From: Pseudomonadota bacterium
GTDB taxonomy: Bacteria; Cyanobacteriota; Vampirovibrionia; LMEP-6097
NCBI GenBank assembly: GCA_009924885.1
Contig: RFQS01000084.1
Location: forward strand, 1 to 9,141
Direction: 5' to 3'
Length of the DNA stretch: 9,141 nt
The position numbers were made by a program, and so were the translations under genes. Shown in pieces: positions 6,202-9,141 of this stretch (positions are counted from its first letter, which is position 1; each line of letters starts with the position of its first letter). The notes under the pieces are model-generated. The model saw only the letters and a program-made list of their open reading frames with translations, searched no databases and was not told the origin of the DNA.

Positions 6202-6286
6202 TTACTCTATCTACAATAGATTAAATAAGGGTATAATTCTATTGTTAATAGAGTAAATAATACAATTACTCTATTAACAATAGAAT
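6202..6286. promoter_or_regulatory. Three 21-bp operator-like elements with 32-bp centre spacing before the third ATPase
   Basis: Three copies of one element occur at 6202-6222 (+), 6236-6256 (-) and 6266-6286 (+). The last two form a perfect 21-bp inverted repeat around a 9-base spacer; the first matches the third at 18 of 21 positions. Each carries an inner dyad: CTATCTACAATAG (6207-6219), CTATTGTTAATAG (6239-6251) and CTATTAACAATAG (6271-6283). The dyad centres are 6213, 6245 and 6277, exactly 32 bp apart, so all three face the same side of the helix. They cover the -35, the end of the -10 with the +1, and the leader just before the ATG at 6291. This is the layout expected for repression, perhaps autoregulation. 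In RNA the last two copies would form a strong hairpin next to the start codon. Confidence 0.75.
6210..6237 (+). promoter_or_regulatory. Promoter of the third ATPase
   Basis: TATAAT at 6232-6237 with TCTACA at 6210-6215 as a 4-of-6 -35 match and a 16-bp spacer. Transcription would start near 6244, within the second operator-like element. The leader would be about 47 bases and mostly taken up by the inverted repeat. No Shine-Dalgarno sequence is seen before the ATG. Confidence 0.5.
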
Positions 6287-6290
6287 AAAT

Positions 6291-7595
6291 ATGGTCTTCA
6301 AAGTCAACGATATCAAAGAATTATTAGTATTGCAGATGAAAAGATTCTGCTCGGCAGAATTAAACGTCATCAGAGAAGATGCCCTTAAATTAGTAGAAAA
6401 ACACGTGAAAGCCCCTCAAGCAGTGGTTATCAGTGGCTTAAGAAGAGCGGGGAAATCCACATTTCTGCATCAGATCGCCCATAAATACTATGAAAAGAAT
6501 GCCTACTACTATATTAATTTTGATGATGATAGATTTTCAGACTTCACTGCTAGTGACTTTAACGCATTACTAGAAATTTTAATCGAACTATTTTCAGAAA
6601 GAAAAGTAATCTTTTTCGATGAAATCCAAAACATTGATAAGTGGGAAACTTTCTGTAGAAGACTTATAGACAATGGTTTTAAACTATATATCACTGGATC
6701 TAATGCTTCTTTACTCAGTAAAGAGCTTGGTACTAGACTGACAGGGCGTTATTTTCCATTAGAGCTTTTTCCTTTTAGCTTCGAGGAGTTTTTACGTTAT
6801 CGAAAAATCGATATTAAAGAGATACTGAAAGAAAATAAAAATGTCTTGGATACTAAGACACGAGCCTTATTAAAAAATAAGCTTAAGGAATATATTTTAA
6901 AAGGCTCTATTCCAGAGGCTTTAAGGTACCCAGAATTACCTGTACTAAAAAGTCTCTACCGAGACATTCTCTATAGAGATATAGCTACACGTTACAGAAT
7001 AGAAGCTGATAAAACCCTGCGTGAGCTTTCTCTGCGAGTTTTCACTGATATTACTAGTCCTATACAGTTTTCTAAAATTAAACAGCAGCTCGGTATCGGT
7101 AATGTAACGACTGTCACTAATTACATTTCATATTTAGAAAACTCTTGGCTGATTTTTTCTATAAACATTTTCGATATTTCGATTAAAAGGCAGCAAATCG
7201 CCCCTAAAAAAATCTATGCAATAGATACAGGTCTCATCCATGAGATAACCTTTAAATTTAAAGAAAAACAGGGGGTCCTGTTAGAGAATCTGGTTTTTCT
7301 ACATCTGCGTAAAAAATATCAAGAGGTTTTTTACTATAAAACTAAATCTAACTATGAAGTAGATTTTTTCATTCCCGAAGCAGCTTTGCTAGTGCAGGTT
7401 TCTTATGATATCTCAGATTTAGAGACTAAGGAAAGGGAAATCAGATCACTAATAGAAGCTAAATCCGAATTAGAAGCAGATAAAAAATTTAAAATTAAAA
7501 AGCTCTTAGTAATAAACTTCGAGCTTAAAGATCTGGAGAAAATCCAAAAAAATACTATAGAGATTATCCCAGCTTATGAGTTTTTACTTTCCTAA
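6291..7595 (+). CDS. AAA_14/DUF4143 P-loop ATPase (third intact copy) with altered nuclease-like motif
   Basis: A complete 434-residue protein. Walker A is GLRRAGKST at 49-57 (K55, S56). Walker B is VIFFDE at 106-111 (D110, E111). ITGSNA (134-139) and LTGRYF (150-155) follow. A winged-helix-like segment lies at about 257-290 and KIYAIDTGL at 307-315. In the C-terminal fold E332 (LLEN) and EVDF (E356, D358) are kept, but the usual E-x-K is replaced by Q369-V-S371 in LVQVSYD. I recall QV at this place in related proteins, so this may be a subfamily trait rather than damage. The ATG at 6291 is chosen because residues before the Met at 16 (LVLQ) resemble the family N-terminus. The start lies four bases after a perfect inverted repeat. 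Sequence between the Walker motifs differs from the other two intact copies, so this is not a recent duplicate. Confidence 0.9.
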   Translation: MVFKVNDIKELLVLQMKRFCSAELNVIREDALKLVEKHVKAPQAVVISGLRRAGKSTFLHQIAHKYYEKNAYYYINFDDDRFSDFTASDFNALLEILIELFSERKVIFFDEIQNIDKWETFCRRLIDNGFKLYITGSNASLLSKELGTRLTGRYFPLELFPFSFEEFLRYRKIDIKEILKENKNVLDTKTRALLKNKLKEYILKGSIPEALRYPELPVLKSLYRDILYRDIATRYRIEADKTLRELSLRVFTDITSPIQFSKIKQQLGIGNVTTVTNYISYLENSWLIFSINIFDISIKRQQIAPKKIYAIDTGLIHEITFKFKEKQGVLLENLVFLHLRKKYQEVFYYKTKSNYEVDFFIPEAALLVQVSYDISDLETKEREIRSLIEAKSELEADKKFKIKKLLVINFELKDLEKIQKNTIEIIPAYEFLLS

Positions 7596-7665
7596 TGAGC
7601 CTTAATTATATGCTAGAGTTTTACATGTAATACATAATACGTTTTATGATTATTAATTAACAAAG
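7596..7665 (+). promoter_or_regulatory. Candidate promoter of the aldose epimerase-like gene
   Basis: TTTACA at 7620-7625 and TATGAT at 7645-7650 could serve as -35 and -10, but the 19-bp spacer is long. A perfect 10-bp palindrome TTACATGTAA (7621-7630) overlaps the -35 and could be an operator half or chance in AT-rich DNA. The leader would be about 10 bases; AAAG just before the ATG at 7666 is a poor ribosome site. No terminator is seen after the ATPase stop at 7593-7595. Confidence 0.35.
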
Positions 7666-9012
7666 ATGTTTATTACACTTCCTTGGAATCGCAAGCATAT
7701 AACAACTCAAACTAATACTGTGACTGATCGCAAGGCTTCTCAGAGCACTGGTGGGCAGCCGGCTTCAGCAACAACAGATATTCAACCTAACACTGCAACT
7801 CAACAAGACAATTCTTCACCAAGCACCAGTCGCAGCCCTCAAACCCAATCTCTATCAGAACCACAACAAGACTTTAACTGGCAAACTGTCGATTTAGAAA
7901 GTTTAAAAACTACTGGAATACTCTCCACCGAAACTAAAAAAGTCGCGGGTAAAGATATCACTATACAAAACTTCTCCCTGAGTGATAAATCGGCCAAAGT
8001 AAGTATCAGCCCTGAATTAGGAGCAAATGTATTAGGCCTAGAATTAGCAGGTGAAAAAGTTATCAGCTCACCCGTCTTGGAGGGCAAAGCCAAAGGCAGT
8101 AATGTAAGTGAAATGGAAGGTATGCCTTTAATCAGCCCGCCTAACAGAACTAATAAAAGTGAAATTTATTATCCTGACGCTAAAGGCAAAATACAGAAAA
8201 TTAAACTAGCAAATCACTGGTGGAACTGGAATAAAAAGTTTGAGTTTAATCAAGGAAACATGATCCATGGCAGGATGCATAAAGAGAAATGGTCTTTAAA
8301 AGAAGCTGCTACTAACAATGCTGGCGATCTTCAGCTTACTTATAATTTTAATACTAAAGATGATCCTATTTTAAGTAAGAAACTCGGCTTTGCCGAGTTC
8401 TCTATGACCTACACTATAAGTAAAAATCCTGAAACTGGTGTCCCAGCTTTAAAGACAGAAGTCACTGTAACCAATACTGGAGATAAAAAATCTCCAAATG
8501 GTGGTCTGTATCCATTAGTAGGACTGGGTTTCCATCCATATTTCAATGTCGATAAAGAAGCTAGCTTTACTGCACCAGTAAAAGAAAAACTAGAACTAGG
8601 TGAAAAGCTTATAGCGACTGGGAAATTAGAAGATGCTAGTAAGGATTCTATAAATACTGGCAGAAAAGCTTCTAAGAAAGATGGGGCAATAGATGCTACT
8701 TACACAGCCAAGCCTAGTCCACAAGGTGAAGCAAGATCCACTATCACTCAAGGAAATGGCACGAAGATACATATAGACCAAAGCCGTGAAATGGGCTTCA
8801 TAACTGTCTTTAACGGCGAAACAGATAAGAAAACTGGTCAGAATAAGCTCTGCATAGAACCTCTTAGCTGTGCGCCTAATGCTAGTGAATTACAGTTTAA
8901 GAATAAAGCAAGCACGGGCGGAACGGCATTAAAACCTAATGCCATAACTTTAAAACCAGAAGAAAGCCACCGAGCTAGTTTTACTATTAGTCTAGAAAAA
9001 AACTTGACTTAA
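7666..9012 (+). CDS. Aldose 1-epimerase-like (galactose mutarotase fold) protein with Ser/Thr/Gln-rich N-terminal extension
   Basis: Aldose 1-epimerases interconvert the alpha and beta anomers of sugars such as galactose and glucose. The core from about residue 85 to 445 follows the family: ISPELGANV (114-122), MPLISPPNR (153-161, R161), GNMIHGRMH (197-205, H201), GFHPYFNV (288-295, H290), IDATYT (342-347, D343) and LCIEPLSCAPNA (395-406, E398). These correspond to the substrate Arg, the two catalytic His, the binding Asp and the catalytic Glu of GalM, so the active site looks complete. Residues 10-70 are low-complexity, rich in Ser, Thr, Gln and Pro, and not part of the fold. No signal peptide or membrane segment is evident, so it is probably cytoplasmic. 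At 448 residues it is clearly longer than a typical GalM (around 350). Substrate is unknown; no sugar operon is seen around it. Confidence 0.85.
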   Translation: MFITLPWNRKHITTQTNTVTDRKASQSTGGQPASATTDIQPNTATQQDNSSPSTSRSPQTQSLSEPQQDFNWQTVDLESLKTTGILSTETKKVAGKDITIQNFSLSDKSAKVSISPELGANVLGLELAGEKVISSPVLEGKAKGSNVSEMEGMPLISPPNRTNKSEIYYPDAKGKIQKIKLANHWWNWNKKFEFNQGNMIHGRMHKEKWSLKEAATNNAGDLQLTYNFNTKDDPILSKKLGFAEFSMTYTISKNPETGVPALKTEVTVTNTGDKKSPNGGLYPLVGLGFHPYFNVDKEASFTAPVKEKLELGEKLIATGKLEDASKDSINTGRKASKKDGAIDATYTAKPSPQGEARSTITQGNGTKIHIDQSREMGFITVFNGETDKKTGQNKLCIEPLSCAPNASELQFKNKASTGGTALKPNAITLKPEESHRASFTISLEKNLT

Positions 9013-9141
9013 CGCATTTATTAAATTAAGGGCACTATTACCTAATGGGACTGTTGCCAGCCCCAACAAGTAAATACCGATAGATATTTACACTAAGAAT
9101 CTTTGCTGGACTTGGTTTTGGTGATAAAATCAATGAAGATA
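9013..9141. other. Right-edge intergenic region with a 7-bp inverted repeat
   Basis: No gene can be called. GTAAATA (9070-9076) and TATTTAC (9085-9091) form an inverted repeat with an 8-base loop; there is no T-run, so it is more like an operator than a terminator. The minus strand of 9044-9066 resembles 5234-5256 (shared GGCAACAGT and CCAT). An ATG at 9133 could begin a further gene but only three codons are visible. Confidence 0.35.

Noticed and set aside
9133..9141. Start of a new gene at the right edge (ATG AAG ATA)
   Set aside because: Only three codons are visible, with no Shine-Dalgarno sequence and no convincing promoter.

Overview
The window is an AT-rich stretch of a bacterial chromosome with standard code usage: TGG is used for Trp, and TAA and TGA act as ordinary stops. 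The taxon cannot be fixed from sequence. The only housekeeping gene, leuC, is of ordinary bacterial type. None of the starts has a strong Shine-Dalgarno sequence, and a consensus-like TATAAT box lies before two genes. This would suit an uncultured Gram-negative lineage with weak SD use (Melainabacteria-like or Bacteroidetes-like), but that is only a guess.

Left part (1-2346): the C-terminal end of a probable type II restriction endonuclease (TdeIII/MjaII-like) is cut by the window edge. It is followed by an intact AAA_14/DUF4143 ATPase (500-1642). Convergent to that lies a decayed ATPase of the same superfamily (minus strand, 1652-2293), which has lost its P-loop and has an in-frame internal deletion.

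Centre (2347-4635): leuC (isopropylmalate isomerase large subunit) has no leuD partner beside it. It is preceded by a 30-bp palindrome plus an extra half-site. Nine bases after the leuC stop comes a protein of unknown family with a HEPN-like R-x4-H motif.

Right part (4636-9141): two more complete AAA_14/DUF4143 ATPases (4726-6006 and 6291-7595) each have their own promoter-region repeats. They are followed by an aldose 1-epimerase-like protein with a Ser/Thr/Gln-rich N-terminal extension (7666-9012).

The region therefore looks like an accessory island of P-loop ATPase/PD-(D/E)xK proteins, with restriction and HEPN pieces, grown around a metabolic gene. The most notable non-coding signal is upstream of the 6291 ATPase. 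Three copies of a ~21-bp element, each holding a CTATT-n3-AATAG-like dyad, have centres exactly 32 bp apart and cover the -35, the -10/+1 and the leader. Repeats with 31-33 bp spacing also lie before the 4726 ATPase, leuC and the 500 ATPase. This suggests local repressor-type control with operators on one face of the helix.
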